From Desulfobacterales bacterium (lineage in GTDB: Bacteria; Desulfobacterota; Desulfobacteria; Desulfobacterales; JAFDDL01), in assembly GCA_034003325.1 (NCBI GenBank), contig JAVEYW010000009.1, forward strand, positions 1 to 64,000: a stretch of 64,000 nt of DNA, read 5' to 3'. Below are positions 36,268 to 45,793 of the stretch, one piece after another. Below the pieces are notes generated by a model, which was not told where the DNA came from, searched no databases, and saw nothing but the letters and a program-made list of their open reading frames with translations. The translations under genes and the position numbers were made by a program. Numbering within the stretch: position 1 is the stretch's first letter; each line of letters starts with the position of its first letter.

Positions 36268-37029
36268 ATGACTGGAATCATGGCGGGCAAAGTTGCTTTG
36301 GTAACAGGTGGCAGTTCGGGAATCGGCAGGGCCGCTGCATCGGCCTTGGCCAGAGAGGGTGCGCGGGTTGTTGTTGCGGATATGAATGTTGAGGGGGGCA
36401 AGAACACGGTGCACCTGATCGAGAAAGCCGGCGGTCAGGCCGTCTTCGTAAAAACAGATGTATCCAAACCCGCCGAGGTTGAGCAGATGGTGAACAACGC
36501 CATCGCGCATTACGGCCGGTTGGATTGTGCCTTTAACAATGCCGGCATATTGGGCGATATGGCCACTACCGTTGACTGTACGGAAGAGAACTGGGACCGC
36601 GTGACGAACATTCACCTAAAAGGCGTTTGGCTGTGCATGAAATACGAGATTCAGCGGATGCTCCAACAAGGTGGTGGCGCTATTGTTAACACATCCTCCA
36701 TAGCCGGTCTGGTTGGTTTGAAGACCGCGCCGGCCTATGTTGCCAGCAAGCACGGAATTATCGGCCTGACCAAGGCTGCCGCCATAGAATATGCGCGGTC
36801 GGGAATCCGTGTCAATTCGGTGTGTCCTGGCTATATCGAAACGCCAATGCTTGGATTTCAACCTTCCGAGGATTCCGCACTCAAGAAAAAAATGACAGCG
36901 CTGCATCCGTTGGGTCGCTTGGGAACGCCCGAAGAGGTCGGCGAAGCTGTTGTGTGGTTGTGCTCAGACGCGGCTTCTTTCATAACAGGACATGCATTGG
37001 CGGTAGATGGCGGATATGTTGCGCATTAG
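36268..37029 (+). CDS. short-chain dehydrogenase/reductase
   Basis: This protein of about 253 residues is a classical SDR: TGGSSGIG (cofactor loop), D at the end of strand 2 (VVADMN, favouring NAD(H)), NNAG, catalytic Ser in NTSSIAG, YVASK (Tyr and Lys) and a C-terminal ALAVDGGYVAH. The ATG at 36268 has GAGGTG upstream; an ATG at 36217 is in frame but has less support. Substrate cannot be read; hydroxyacyl or hydroxysteroid-like alcohols are typical. Confidence 0.85.
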   Translation: MTGIMAGKVALVTGGSSGIGRAAASALAREGARVVVADMNVEGGKNTVHLIEKAGGQAVFVKTDVSKPAEVEQMVNNAIAHYGRLDCAFNNAGILGDMATTVDCTEENWDRVTNIHLKGVWLCMKYEIQRMLQQGGGAIVNTSSIAGLVGLKTAPAYVASKHGIIGLTKAAAIEYARSGIRVNSVCPGYIETPMLGFQPSEDSALKKKMTALHPLGRLGTPEEVGEAVVWLCSDAASFITGHALAVDGGYVAH

Positions 37030-37278
37030 AAAATATAACGCTAACAATCATCGTATGGACGCGAAAGCCTTGGATCGGCGTTTATAAAACAACCGGCATG
37101 TTTAACACATTGTGTTGCGCGTCACTTCATTTACCGGGATTAGCATCTTGAAGGATAAAACAATAATTGAGATCGACGGAATTTACGGCAGCGCCAAACC
37201 CGCCATTATTTATACCCTTTTGGAGTCCTGTGTAGCGGTTTGCCCCTCCCGTATGAAATAAAGAGAAAGACTGGTTGG

Positions 37279-37722
37279 CTAAAATCTTTCTGTTTGCGCC
37301 AATTCGGCGATGATTTGCCGCTGATGATCCGTTAATGGGCAAAAAGGCGAATTATCGACAGTCGTATCCCTGTTTTCAACAACCAGCACCATCGCGTCCT
37401 TGCTCAGCGTATGGGTGTGCCAAACCCCTTTTTTCACGTTGTACACATGATGGGGATGCATATTTTCAGCATATATTGCCGTTACCGATTCCTGCCCATC
37501 GCCGACAAAAAGAAGGCATCGGCCCTTGAGCAATACAAATACCTCATCGGTTTCATTATGACGTTGCATGGTTTGAAGGGCTTCAGGTCGCAGATCATCA
37601 CTGTAATTTAATACGGCGACCCGCCACGCCTCAAAATCGATAACGGGCTTATAGCCGTTGGCGGTGTGCTTTTTGATTTCCAACAGCGTTTTGTTTCTTT
37701 TCATTTTAGTCATATCATCCAT
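37279..37722 (-). CDS. cupin-domain protein
   Basis: This protein of about 147 residues has one cupin barrel. RHNETDEVFVLLKG holds the His/Glu of motif 1 in a shortened form, and VKKGVWHTHTLSKDA gives the His of motif 2. It probably binds a metal or a small ligand. The N-terminus is uncertain: ATGs at 37749, 37722 and 37707 are in frame and none has a strong ribosome-binding site. It lies 99 bp downstream of the hydrolase gene on the same strand and could share its transcript. The 250-bp gap on its left holds nothing I recognise. Confidence 0.65.
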   Translation of the reverse strand: MDDMTKMKRNKTLLEIKKHTANGYKPVIDFEAWRVAVLNYSDDLRPEALQTMQRHNETDEVFVLLKGRCLLFVGDGQESVTAIYAENMHPHHVYNVKKGVWHTHTLSKDAMVLVVENRDTTVDNSPFCPLTDHQRQIIAELAQTERF

Positions 37723-37776
37723 TTTGCAACAGGTTGAAGAAAGGCGCACGGCAGGTAGTGGCGCTTAATCGGCTCT

Positions 37777-38622
37777 TTATAAAAAATACGATTGAATCAT
37801 TTCAAGAATCAACTTGGGCTTTTCCATCGGAATCAAATGACCGGCATCGGCAATGATTCGATGTTCCCCCTTGGGAAGAAGCTTGACGACTTTGGGTAAA
37901 TTAAGCCGCGCGCGGCTATCGCTTTTTCCGCCCTCCACGACCAGGACCGGGCAGTTGATGTGTGGCAGCACCGGCTCGGGGTCACGGGCGAAGCTTCCCA
38001 TGAATAGGGCGGCCTCGCCAAACGGAGAGCACGTCAATTCAAGCTCGCCATTGGTCGCTTCAGATATTCCGTAATCCAAATAAATTTTCAGCATCTCATC
38101 ATCCCAATCGGAAAAAAGAGACTTGGATCTTAAATATGTCTCCACTTCTTCATGGTTTTTCCATTTATTTCGTCGTTTCATCGCCTTTTCGGCCAAAGGA
38201 AGCCGGTCCAGGGTGACTTCCCCTTTATAGTAATCGTCCGACAAGAGAATCGGCTCGATCAAAATCATTTTCTGCGCCATATCCGGAAGAATCTCATGGG
38301 CTAAGACGCACACGCTGCCCCCCATGGAATGGCCGACCATAAAAGGGTTTTCGATCTCCAGCTGGCGGCACAGACTTACCAGATCATTGGCCAGCACCGG
38401 CCATCGAAGGCCACCTTTGTTGGGGTCGGTGCTGCGATGATCACAAAAAAAAGGCGCGATGATGCGATATGATTCGGAAAGTTCACGGGCGATGGGATGC
38501 CACTGCCAGGGGTTAAAACCGGTGGCATGAACCAACACGATGGCGGGGCCGTCTCCGTCATAGAGAAGATATTGTAGCTCGGTGTCCCTGAAAAAAGCGG
38601 ATAAGGCCTGCGGGGTTTTCAT
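37777..38622 (-). CDS. alpha/beta hydrolase
   Basis: This 281-residue protein has the alpha/beta-hydrolase fold with oxyanion-hole HATGFNPWQW (HG-like), nucleophile elbow GHSMGG and a C-terminal His in ADAGHLIPME. The acid is probably the Asp after the sixth strand. Family members cleave esters, lactones or C-C bonds; the substrate here is unknown. A GGAGG-type site lies upstream of the ATG. Confidence 0.85.
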   Translation of the reverse strand: MKTPQALSAFFRDTELQYLLYDGDGPAIVLVHATGFNPWQWHPIARELSESYRIIAPFFCDHRSTDPNKGGLRWPVLANDLVSLCRQLEIENPFMVGHSMGGSVCVLAHEILPDMAQKMILIEPILLSDDYYKGEVTLDRLPLAEKAMKRRNKWKNHEEVETYLRSKSLFSDWDDEMLKIYLDYGISEATNGELELTCSPFGEAALFMGSFARDPEPVLPHINCPVLVVEGGKSDSRARLNLPKVVKLLPKGEHRIIADAGHLIPMEKPKLILEMIQSYFL

Positions 38623-38717
38623 TAGGGAGCCCTCCTTTTTCTAACCGATTGGAATAAAGCTATCTTTTTTTGTTGGTGTGCGTCAATTGATTTTTGTGGT
38701 CCGGCCATTAAGACCAC

Positions 38718-38763
38718 GCTCGTGCATGCGCACATGCACGAGCACGTTTACGTTCACGTTTAC
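38718..38763. repeat. perfect hairpin and short tandem repeats
   Basis: GCTCGTGCATG-CGCA-CATGCACGAGC is an 11-bp perfect inverted repeat with a 4-base loop, followed by ACGTTTACGTTCACGTTTACG, a run of near 6-bp units. It lies upstream of the hydrolase gene. The rest of the 38623-39154 gap is R1/R2 DNA and plain sequence. Confidence 0.7.
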
Positions 38764-38918
38764 GGGTAGGATTGCCGGGATCCTCGAGAGGTGGTGATGG
38801 CCTGAAAGAAAGATACGCCCGACTGGCACGGCTTTTCAAGGATCGTATAAGGTATGATATTGACGCATAATTTGCTTTGGAATATGCTTTTAATAATAAT
38901 AAATCTCGTGCGTTCAAG

Positions 38919-39029
38919 CCTAATCCGGCAAAGCCGGATGCTGGAATGCTGGGATGCTGGGATGCATAAAAGCCATCTTTCACCGTCGGCGAATATACAC
39001 GCAAAAGCGTGCATGTTTCTGGTGAAGGG
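38919..39029 (+). repeat. R1 dispersed repeat, copy d
   Basis: Full copy with three 8-bp units and both hairpins, ending TGGTGAAGGG, followed head to tail by R2. Confidence 0.9.
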
Positions 39030-39122
39030 CATAAGCCGGCAAAGCCGGATGTTGGGTGGTCGGGCTGTTTGGTGGCCAACGACCTTCTTCAATTATGCAC
39101 GTTTTTGCGTTTATCTTTCTGA
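39030..39122 (+). repeat. R2 dispersed repeat next to R1 copy d
   Basis: ATAAGCCGGCAAAGCCGGAT, then AACGACCTTCTTCAATTATG and CGTTTTTGCGTTTATC. It reaches within 33 bases of the regulator start at 39155, so it may form part of its promoter region. Confidence 0.75.
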
Positions 39123-39154
39123 TACAGGGTCTAAATTCGGCCCGGGCGCTATTT

Positions 39155-40738
39155 ATGGAGAGTTCCCCTTCTTACGCTGAGTTGTTATCGCAACATGAAG
39201 CCTTGCGCCGGGAGTCCAACCGTCTGAAAGCGGCTGAAGCCGCCTTCCATCGCCAAAACGATTATTTAAAGGCCTTGCACCAAACGTCTCTGGCGTTAAT
39301 CGAAAAGCTCGACAAAGAAGAGCTGCTTGAAAATATACTGGAGCGGGCGGCTTCCCTGACTGGAACGGCCCATGGATATATATACTTGCTGGAGCCTGCG
39401 TTGCATCAGATGCAGATGCGGGTGGGAAAGGGTTTTTTCAAGAGCCAGTTGGGACGGCGGGTCCGTATCGAAGAGGGGCTCGGGGGGCACGTTTGGAAAA
39501 CGCAGGCGCCCGTGTTGGTGGATGATTATCAGGCGTGGCCCGGGCGGCTTTCGGATAGCGGCTTGGACGAGTTGCGCTCCGTTGTGGGCATTCCATTAAA
39601 ATCGGATCGTCGTTTTTTGGGCGTTATCGGATTGGCGCATGTGGGCGTGAGAAAACGGTTCGGCCCGGAAGATATCGCCGTTTTAGAGCAATTTGCTGCG
39701 CTGGCGCTGATCGCCATTGAAAAGGCGCAGCTCTATGCGGATGTGAAACGGGAGTTGACCGAACGCAAGCGGGCCGAGTCGGTTTTGAGAGACAGCGAGA
39801 ACCGTTATCGTATCTTGCTTGAATTTTCCCCTGATCCCATTGTGGTATACGACATGAAAGGGGTCGCTACCTATGTGAATCCAGCGTTTGAACAAACCTT
39901 CGGGTTGTCGCGGGATGAACTGTTGGGCAAGCAGATCGATTTTGTTCCCCCGGAGAACTGGCCCGAAACCAAGGCGGCTATCGAGCAAATGCTAAGCGGA
40001 AAAAAGATCAACCTGTTTGAGACGCGCCGGCTGACCAAGGACGGGCGGATACTGGATGTGCAGCTTAGTTCCACGCTGTATTTAGGCCATGATGGCCGGC
40101 CGGTGGGGAATATCGTCACGCTTCGAGATATCAGCGCCAGAAAGCAGGCCGAGCAGGCGCTTCAAACCTATCATGATCATCTGGAAGAACTGGTGGCGGA
40201 GCGGACAGCGGAACTGGCCAGGGCGAACTTAAACCTGGCTCGGGAAGTGGATGAACGCAAACGGGCGGAAAAAACGCTGCGCAAGCATGAAAAGGAACTA
40301 CAAGCCCAATCCCATCACCTCGAAGAGGTGAATACCGCGCTTCGGGTGCTGCTGAAACAACGAGAAGCGGATAAAAAAGAGTTGGGCGAAATCGTTACGA
40401 GAAATGTTCGGGAGTTGGTAAGCCCTTATCTACAAAAAGTAATCAGCGGGCGGCTGGATACGCGTCAGAAAACATTGGTGCGTATTTTAGAGACGAATTT
40501 AAACCATATTATTTCTCCGTTTATCAATAAACTTACCAGCGCAATAGTGACGTTAACCCCCATGGAGCTGCGCGTGGCGGATCTTGTCAAGGTGGGCAAG
40601 ACCAATAAGGAAATAGCCGAATTGCTGTTGGTGTCCAAGAATACGGTGCTGTTTCACCGGTATAACATTCGCAGTAAACTGGGAATAAAAAATAAACGCA
40701 TGAATCTGCGGTCGCATTTGATGTCTTTTGATAAATAG
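39155..40738 (+). CDS. GAF-PAS sensor regulator with LuxR-type HTH
   Basis: This protein of about 527 residues has a GAF domain (about 60-200), a PAS domain (about 220-345, SPDPIVVYDMKGVATYVNPA), a long coiled coil (about 345-450) and a C-terminal LuxR-type helix-turn-helix (about 465-520, LTPMELRVADLVKVGKTNKE). It lacks a kinase domain and is therefore a one-component, ligand- or redox-sensing DNA-binding regulator. ATG at 39155 is chosen over 39056, whose extra residues come from repeat R2. It lies directly before the Liv/acyl-CoA synthetase operon and probably controls it. Confidence 0.85.
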   Translation: MESSPSYAELLSQHEALRRESNRLKAAEAAFHRQNDYLKALHQTSLALIEKLDKEELLENILERAASLTGTAHGYIYLLEPALHQMQMRVGKGFFKSQLGRRVRIEEGLGGHVWKTQAPVLVDDYQAWPGRLSDSGLDELRSVVGIPLKSDRRFLGVIGLAHVGVRKRFGPEDIAVLEQFAALALIAIEKAQLYADVKRELTERKRAESVLRDSENRYRILLEFSPDPIVVYDMKGVATYVNPAFEQTFGLSRDELLGKQIDFVPPENWPETKAAIEQMLSGKKINLFETRRLTKDGRILDVQLSSTLYLGHDGRPVGNIVTLRDISARKQAEQALQTYHDHLEELVAERTAELARANLNLAREVDERKRAEKTLRKHEKELQAQSHHLEEVNTALRVLLKQREADKKELGEIVTRNVRELVSPYLQKVISGRLDTRQKTLVRILETNLNHIISPFINKLTSAIVTLTPMELRVADLVKVGKTNKEIAELLLVSKNTVLFHRYNIRSKLGIKNKRMNLRSHLMSFDK

Positions 40739-40756
40739 TGGTTAATTCCCACTATT
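40734..40756. promoter_or_regulatory. palindrome, candidate operator of the LuxR-type regulator
   Basis: AATAGTGG-TTAATTC-CCACTATT, a perfect 8-bp inverted repeat overlapping the stop of the regulator gene. Its centre is about 65 bases before the expected start of the next operon, a usual activator position. It lacks a T-run, so it is not a good terminator. Confidence 0.45.
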
Positions 40757-40775
40757 ATACTGCTATTTAATAAAC

Positions 40776-40803
40776 TTGACATTCCATGTCGTTGCGGTAT
40801 GCT
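40776..40803 (+). promoter_or_regulatory. promoter of the liv/acyl-CoA synthetase operon
   Basis: TTGACA (40776-40781), 16-bp spacer and TATGCT (40798-40803). It leaves a leader of about 210 bases before livG. Confidence 0.6.
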
Positions 40804-41023
40804 GCAATTACATTCTTCATAAACCGGCATTTTGAAAAGTAAAGCAAGTGAATCGCCGGTCATTCCTTTTGAAACTGACGTGATAGGGTGCGTTCGCCGG
40901 ATTCGGGCGGTAAATGATACCTGAACACGTTGTCAATATTTTGTGGGCTGCATCACGGTTGATAGACCGTCGGTAAAGCCGTTGGCGAGTCAACAAAATA
41001 ACCGGGCGAGTATTGAGACATCC

Positions 41024-41785
41024 ATGACGCAACTCATTGTTTCAGGCGTTACATTGATATTCGGCGGATTGCACGCGCTGTCCAATGTGAATTTGACGAT
41101 TGAACCGGGGCTGATCACTTCCATTATCGGGCCGAACGGGGCGGGAAAAACCAGTCTCTTAAATTGCGTGTCCGGTTTTTATCACCCTACCAAAGGCGAG
41201 ATTCAATACGGCAACCGACGGCTGACCCATGCCTCTCCGCACCAGATATCAAACATGGGGATTGCGCGGGCCTTTCAGAACCTGGAACTCTTTAGCGGGC
41301 TGTCGGTACTCGACAATCTCATGCTGGCCCGCCATCAGAACCTGCATTATAACCTTGTTCAAGCCATCCTGTATTTCGGCAAGGCGTCGCGGCTGGAAGC
41401 TGAAAATCGTGCCTATGTAGAAAAAGTGATTGATTTTATGGAACTCGAACTTTACCGGAAAAAAATGGTGGGCAATCTCAGCTACGGCGTTCAGAAAAGG
41501 GTGGAGGTGGCGCGCGCGCTGACGCTGGCGCCCAACCTGCTGCTGCTCGATGAACCCATGGCCGGCATGAATATCGAGGAAAAAGAAGATATCGTTCGCT
41601 TTATTCTCGATCTGAAAAAAGAATGGGACATCACGATCGTACTGGTGGAGCACGACCTGGGGGTTGTTATGGACATTTCCGATCAGATTTACGTCCTTGA
41701 TTTCGGAGAAGTGATCGGTTCGGGCAAGCCGAAGGAGGTCGCTTCCAATCCCAAGGTAATTGAGGCTTATATCGGGGAAGAATAA
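41024..41785 (+). CDS. livG: branched-chain amino acid-type ABC transporter ATPase (LivG type)
   Basis: This 253-residue ATPase has Walker A (GPNGAGKTS), Q-loop, signature LSYGVQKR and Walker B (LLLLDEPMAGM). The signature is a variant of LSGGQ. The LivG-type tail AYIGEE is present. It powers a HAAT-family importer with the permeases and binding protein downstream. The ATG at 41024 follows the likely leader; upstream ATG at 40943 would add residues of no family match. The next gene starts 7 bases after the stop. Confidence 0.88.
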   Translation: MTQLIVSGVTLIFGGLHALSNVNLTIEPGLITSIIGPNGAGKTSLLNCVSGFYHPTKGEIQYGNRRLTHASPHQISNMGIARAFQNLELFSGLSVLDNLMLARHQNLHYNLVQAILYFGKASRLEAENRAYVEKVIDFMELELYRKKMVGNLSYGVQKRVEVARALTLAPNLLLLDEPMAGMNIEEKEDIVRFILDLKKEWDITIVLVEHDLGVVMDISDQIYVLDFGEVIGSGKPKEVASNPKVIEAYIGEE

Positions 41786-41792
41786 GTTGCTT

Positions 41793-43721
41793 ATGGAACA
41801 CAGGGACGCGTTAAAGCAGTACAGTATTCCGCAACTGTTGCGATGGCGGGTGAACACCAGCGGCGATAAGATCGCCTTGCGGGAAAAGGATTTCGGCGTC
41901 TGGAACTGCTATTCCTGGAATCAGTACTATGATTTTGTCAGAAAAGTAGGCCTGGGGCTGAGAAAGATCGGCTTTGAAAAAGGGGACCGCCTCGCCACCA
42001 TCAGTGACAATATACCGGAAGTGCTTTATGTGGCCATCGGCGCTCAGGCGGTTGGCGGCATTTCCGCCGGTATTTATCAGACGAGTTTGCCCCATGAAAT
42101 CGGCTCGATTCTCGACTATTTGGGCGTGAGCATCGTTTTTTGTAACGATCAGGAGCAGGTCGATAAGGTGGTTGAGGTAAGGGATAAAATTCCGAACGTT
42201 AAAAAAGTGATTTATGAAGATCCGCGCGGAATGCGGGGGTATCAGGCCGACGATTGGTTTATGAGTATTCAGGATCTCTACCAACTTGGAGAAAATGCGC
42301 ACCGGGAAGCCCCTGAGCTCTTTGATGCCCTGGTGAATGACGGCAAACCCGATGACGTGTGCCATCTGTGTTTGACTTCCGGAACCACCGGTTTGCCCAA
42401 GGGCGCCATGCTGACCCATCGCAATTACATCAACATGGGCCTTCAATTGACCGCGGTGGATCCCCTGGCGGAAACCGATGAGTACCTGTCATTTCTCCCC
42501 TTTGCCTGGATCGGGGAGCAGATGAATTCCTTCGGGGTCGCCATGGCCACCGGCATCGCCGTCAATTTTCCGGAGTCGGTAGAGACCGCTATGGAAGATC
42601 TCAAGGAAATTGGGCCGCATTTCATGTTCGGTGCGCCCAGAATCTATGAAACCATTCGCTCCCGAATCTGGCTTAAAATCGACGAGTCTTACTGGCTGAA
42701 CCGAATGCTCTATTATTATTTTATGAAAGTCGGCGAGGCTGCGGCCCAATATCGCATGGCCGGCCGGAACATGCCGCTTAAACTTCGGTTTTCGGCCTGG
42801 ATCGGAAAGCAAATCATTTTCAGACCGCTTGTCAACCAGATCGGATTGCTACGGTTGCGAAGAGCCTATACAGGCGGAGCGGCACTGGGGCCGGAGTTGT
42901 TTACCTTTTACCAGGCCATCGGGGTGAACCTGAAGCAGATTTACGGTCAAACTGAAATTGTGGGCATTGCCTATATGCACCGGGACGGCGATGTTAGGCC
43001 CGATACCGTGGGAAAGCCCTTGCCCGGAACGGAGTGCCGAATTTCCGAAAAAGGCGAAATTCTTTCCCGATCCGAATCGGTCACGATCGGATATTATAAT
43101 ATGCCGGATAAGACCGAAGAAGTGCTCGAAGGCGGCTGGCTGCATTCCGGGGACGCCGGATACATTGACGATAACGGGCATTTGGTGGTCATCGACCGGT
43201 TATCGGATGTGATGCATACGCAGGCCGGCGAGATGTTCAGCCCCATGTTTCTTGAAAACCGGCTCAAATTCAGCCCCTATATCAAGGAGGCGGTGATTTT
43301 CGGTGACAAGATGGCGTATGTGGCCGCGCTGATCAACATCGATCCCATTGTTGTGGGAAAATGGGCCGAGGACCGGGGCATTTCTTTTACCACGTTTATG
43401 GATCTTTCCGCTAAGCCGGAGGTGGCCGAGCTGGTGCATGAGCAGATTAGGAAGATCAACCACCATGCGGAAAAACCGCATTTTCGAATTCGACGATTCG
43501 CCATTTTGTACAAGCTTCTGGACGTGGATGACGGTGAGTTGACCAAAACCGGAAAAATCCGCAGAAAATTCGTTCGTGAAAAGTTTGATGAATTGTATCA
43601 GGCGCTTTATGATGACGCCATTACCGAGAAAAAAGTCGAAGCCCTGTATCAGTACCAGGACGGCCAAACGGCCACCGTGGAAACGATAATCCGCTTTTAT
43701 ACGATGGAAGAGGTCCGATGA
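41793..43721 (+). CDS. AMP-forming acyl-CoA synthetase (long-chain type)
   Basis: This 642-residue adenylating enzyme has the P-loop motif LTSGTTGLPKGAML, the YGQTE motif, the GWLHSGDAGYID hinge region and a C-terminal lysine region (LTKTGKIRRK). Length and C-terminal form match the long-chain acyl-CoA synthetase group (FadD15-like). It would activate a carboxylic acid to its CoA thioester. Its place between the ATPase and the permease genes of one transporter suggests uptake and activation of the same acid. Its stop overlaps the livH start (ATGA). Confidence 0.88.
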   Translation: MEHRDALKQYSIPQLLRWRVNTSGDKIALREKDFGVWNCYSWNQYYDFVRKVGLGLRKIGFEKGDRLATISDNIPEVLYVAIGAQAVGGISAGIYQTSLPHEIGSILDYLGVSIVFCNDQEQVDKVVEVRDKIPNVKKVIYEDPRGMRGYQADDWFMSIQDLYQLGENAHREAPELFDALVNDGKPDDVCHLCLTSGTTGLPKGAMLTHRNYINMGLQLTAVDPLAETDEYLSFLPFAWIGEQMNSFGVAMATGIAVNFPESVETAMEDLKEIGPHFMFGAPRIYETIRSRIWLKIDESYWLNRMLYYYFMKVGEAAAQYRMAGRNMPLKLRFSAWIGKQIIFRPLVNQIGLLRLRRAYTGGAALGPELFTFYQAIGVNLKQIYGQTEIVGIAYMHRDGDVRPDTVGKPLPGTECRISEKGEILSRSESVTIGYYNMPDKTEEVLEGGWLHSGDAGYIDDNGHLVVIDRLSDVMHTQAGEMFSPMFLENRLKFSPYIKEAVIFGDKMAYVAALINIDPIVVGKWAEDRGISFTTFMDLSAKPEVAELVHEQIRKINHHAEKPHFRIRRFAILYKLLDVDDGELTKTGKIRRKFVREKFDELYQALYDDAITEKKVEALYQYQDGQTATVETIIRFYTMEEVR

Positions 43722-44611
43722 GCTATTTTTTTCAATTGGTGGTCAGCGGGATCGTGGTCGGCTCCATTTACGCCCTTTCGGGACTCGGGTTTGTGCTGAT
43801 ATACAAATCCAGTCGGGTGCTCAATATTGCGCACGGACAGATCATCGCCGCAGGGGCCTTTATTACCTATGCCTTAACGGTATGGGCGCGGGTGCCGATT
43901 TACATCTCCTTTGGGCTTAGCATGATCATCACCTTTTTTCTCGCCATGAGCGTGGAAAGAATTTTCCTTAGACGCTTGATCGGGGAGCCGATCATTTCCG
44001 TGATCATGGTGACCATCGGGCTGATGTCCATTTTGGATGGATTGGTCTATCTAACGCCCTTTGGAACGGAGAACTTCTCCTTTCCGGCGTTTCTTCCCAG
44101 AACGTCGATTGAATGGGGAGGGGTTTCCATCTCGTGGACACAACTGGTGGGCGTGATGATCACCTTTATCCTGATTGGCGCTTTTTCCTGGTTCTTTAAA
44201 AAATCCACGTTGGGAATCGCCATGCGGGCCGTGTCGGACGATCAATTGGCCGCCATGTCCATCGGCATTTCCGTACCCCGAGTATTTGGCTTGGCCTGGG
44301 CCATGGCCGGCTTGAGCGCTGCGGCCGCCGGCAGTATTATCGGAAATATTACCGGTCTTAATTTTGAGACCCTTCATGCATTCGGGATCGTTGTGTTTCC
44401 GGTGGTTATTCTTGGCGGACTCGATTCGATTCTCGGCGCGGTGGTGGCCGGCATTATCATGGGGCTGATTCAACAGTTCGCCGGCGGCTATCTGGATGGT
44501 AACTTGGGGCTGAACGGAACCGGTGAGGTTTTGCCCTACATCATTTTGCTGGTCATTTTGCTGTTTAAACCTCACGGCTTGTTCGGAATTCATGAAATAG
44601 AGCGGGTGTAA
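43718..44611 (+). CDS. livH: ABC transporter permease, LivH type
   Basis: This 297-residue inner-membrane protein has eight or so helices and the LivH pattern GIVVGSIYALSGLGFVLIYK at the N-terminus, NIAHGQ and VILGGLDSILGA near the end. It overlaps the upstream gene by four bases and the downstream livM start by one (TAATG). Confidence 0.9.
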   Translation: MSYFFQLVVSGIVVGSIYALSGLGFVLIYKSSRVLNIAHGQIIAAGAFITYALTVWARVPIYISFGLSMIITFFLAMSVERIFLRRLIGEPIISVIMVTIGLMSILDGLVYLTPFGTENFSFPAFLPRTSIEWGGVSISWTQLVGVMITFILIGAFSWFFKKSTLGIAMRAVSDDQLAAMSIGISVPRVFGLAWAMAGLSAAAAGSIIGNITGLNFETLHAFGIVVFPVVILGGLDSILGAVVAGIIMGLIQQFAGGYLDGNLGLNGTGEVLPYIILLVILLFKPHGLFGIHEIERV

Positions 44612-45708
44612 TGATGGCATCAAATCGTTGGTTGGCCACCGGTAATTATTTTACTTCCTATAAGGAAGAGCAGCGGATTTTTTTCACTCGCCTGGACCAA
44701 TCCGTGATGTGCCTTTTTATTCTCGCACTCTTTGTCTGGCCCATGCTGATTGAGGTGGATAATAAATACATGCTTGTCATCGACAACATTCTGGTGGCGA
44801 CGGTTGCCATTATCGGGCTGAACCTGGTGACCGGATTTGCCGGCTTGATTTCAATCGGCCATGCCGCCTTTGTGGGCATCGGGGCATACACCATCGCCTC
44901 TTTTGCAAGGGTTCTGGGAGATTCCCATGTTCTGCTGACGCACGCCTGGCCGGTGATGATTTTCATTTCGGGTTTGGTGGGGGCCTTGTTCGGTGCGATT
45001 GTCGGTTTGCCGGCCCTGCGCTTAAAGCATCTGTATCTGGCCATCGCGACCCTTTCCTTTCAAATGATTTTTCAGTGGACCATCAATTTTATGGATTTTT
45101 TCAACCAGGGCCAGACGATTTCCGTGGGAAGGGTTTCCTGGTTCACTGGCACCGTGTCGCGCAGTCAGCATTATCTTTTCTGGTATTATGCCATTTTGGT
45201 GGTGATTATTATCGCGGGCTTTTCCGTTCGAAATTTGTTGCGAACCCGCTACGGCAGATGCCTGGTTGCCGTGCGGGACAATGACCGGGCGGCCGACGCC
45301 ATGGGAATGCATCCCGGGTTTACCAAGGTGTATGCCTTTTCACTGGCGGGCTTTCTGGCGGGGGTGGCCGGTGCGTTAAACGCCTATCTTTATCGGGGAG
45401 TCGGCATCGAATCCTTTACCCTGCATGCCTCCATTACGTATCTGGCCATGGCCATCGTGGGTGGCCTGGGCACGCTGCACGGCTCGTTTTGGGGTCCTGC
45501 GGCCATCAAATTGCTGGACTTACAGGTGGAAAAACTGGCGGAATGGTCGGCCACCTTTTTGCCCTCCGGCATGAACCTGGCGACAGCCCTGCGACCGCTC
45601 AGTTTCGGGCTGGTGATCGTTTTGTTTTTAATGTTTGAACCGCGGGGAATCGCCAACTGGTGGCGGATTGCCCGATCGTACGTTAAACTGTGGCCTTTCC
45701 GTTATTAA
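44611..45708 (+). CDS. livM: ABC transporter permease, LivM type
   Basis: This 365-residue permease has eight to ten helices and the LivM signatures GFAGLISIGHAAFVGIGAY, RTRYGRCLVAVRDN and VGGLGTLHGSFWGP. The N-terminal 35 residues are soluble. With LivH it forms the membrane channel of the importer. Confidence 0.9.
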   Translation: MMASNRWLATGNYFTSYKEEQRIFFTRLDQSVMCLFILALFVWPMLIEVDNKYMLVIDNILVATVAIIGLNLVTGFAGLISIGHAAFVGIGAYTIASFARVLGDSHVLLTHAWPVMIFISGLVGALFGAIVGLPALRLKHLYLAIATLSFQMIFQWTINFMDFFNQGQTISVGRVSWFTGTVSRSQHYLFWYYAILVVIIIAGFSVRNLLRTRYGRCLVAVRDNDRAADAMGMHPGFTKVYAFSLAGFLAGVAGALNAYLYRGVGIESFTLHASITYLAMAIVGGLGTLHGSFWGPAAIKLLDLQVEKLAEWSATFLPSGMNLATALRPLSFGLVIVLFLMFEPRGIANWWRIARSYVKLWPFRY

Positions 45709-45793
45709 GCGCGGCCGCTGAATGCATTGTTTCGGTCCGGCATCCCGCCGGTTGATATTCGACCTTGAACAACACTTACTGCAAGGAGGAGAC

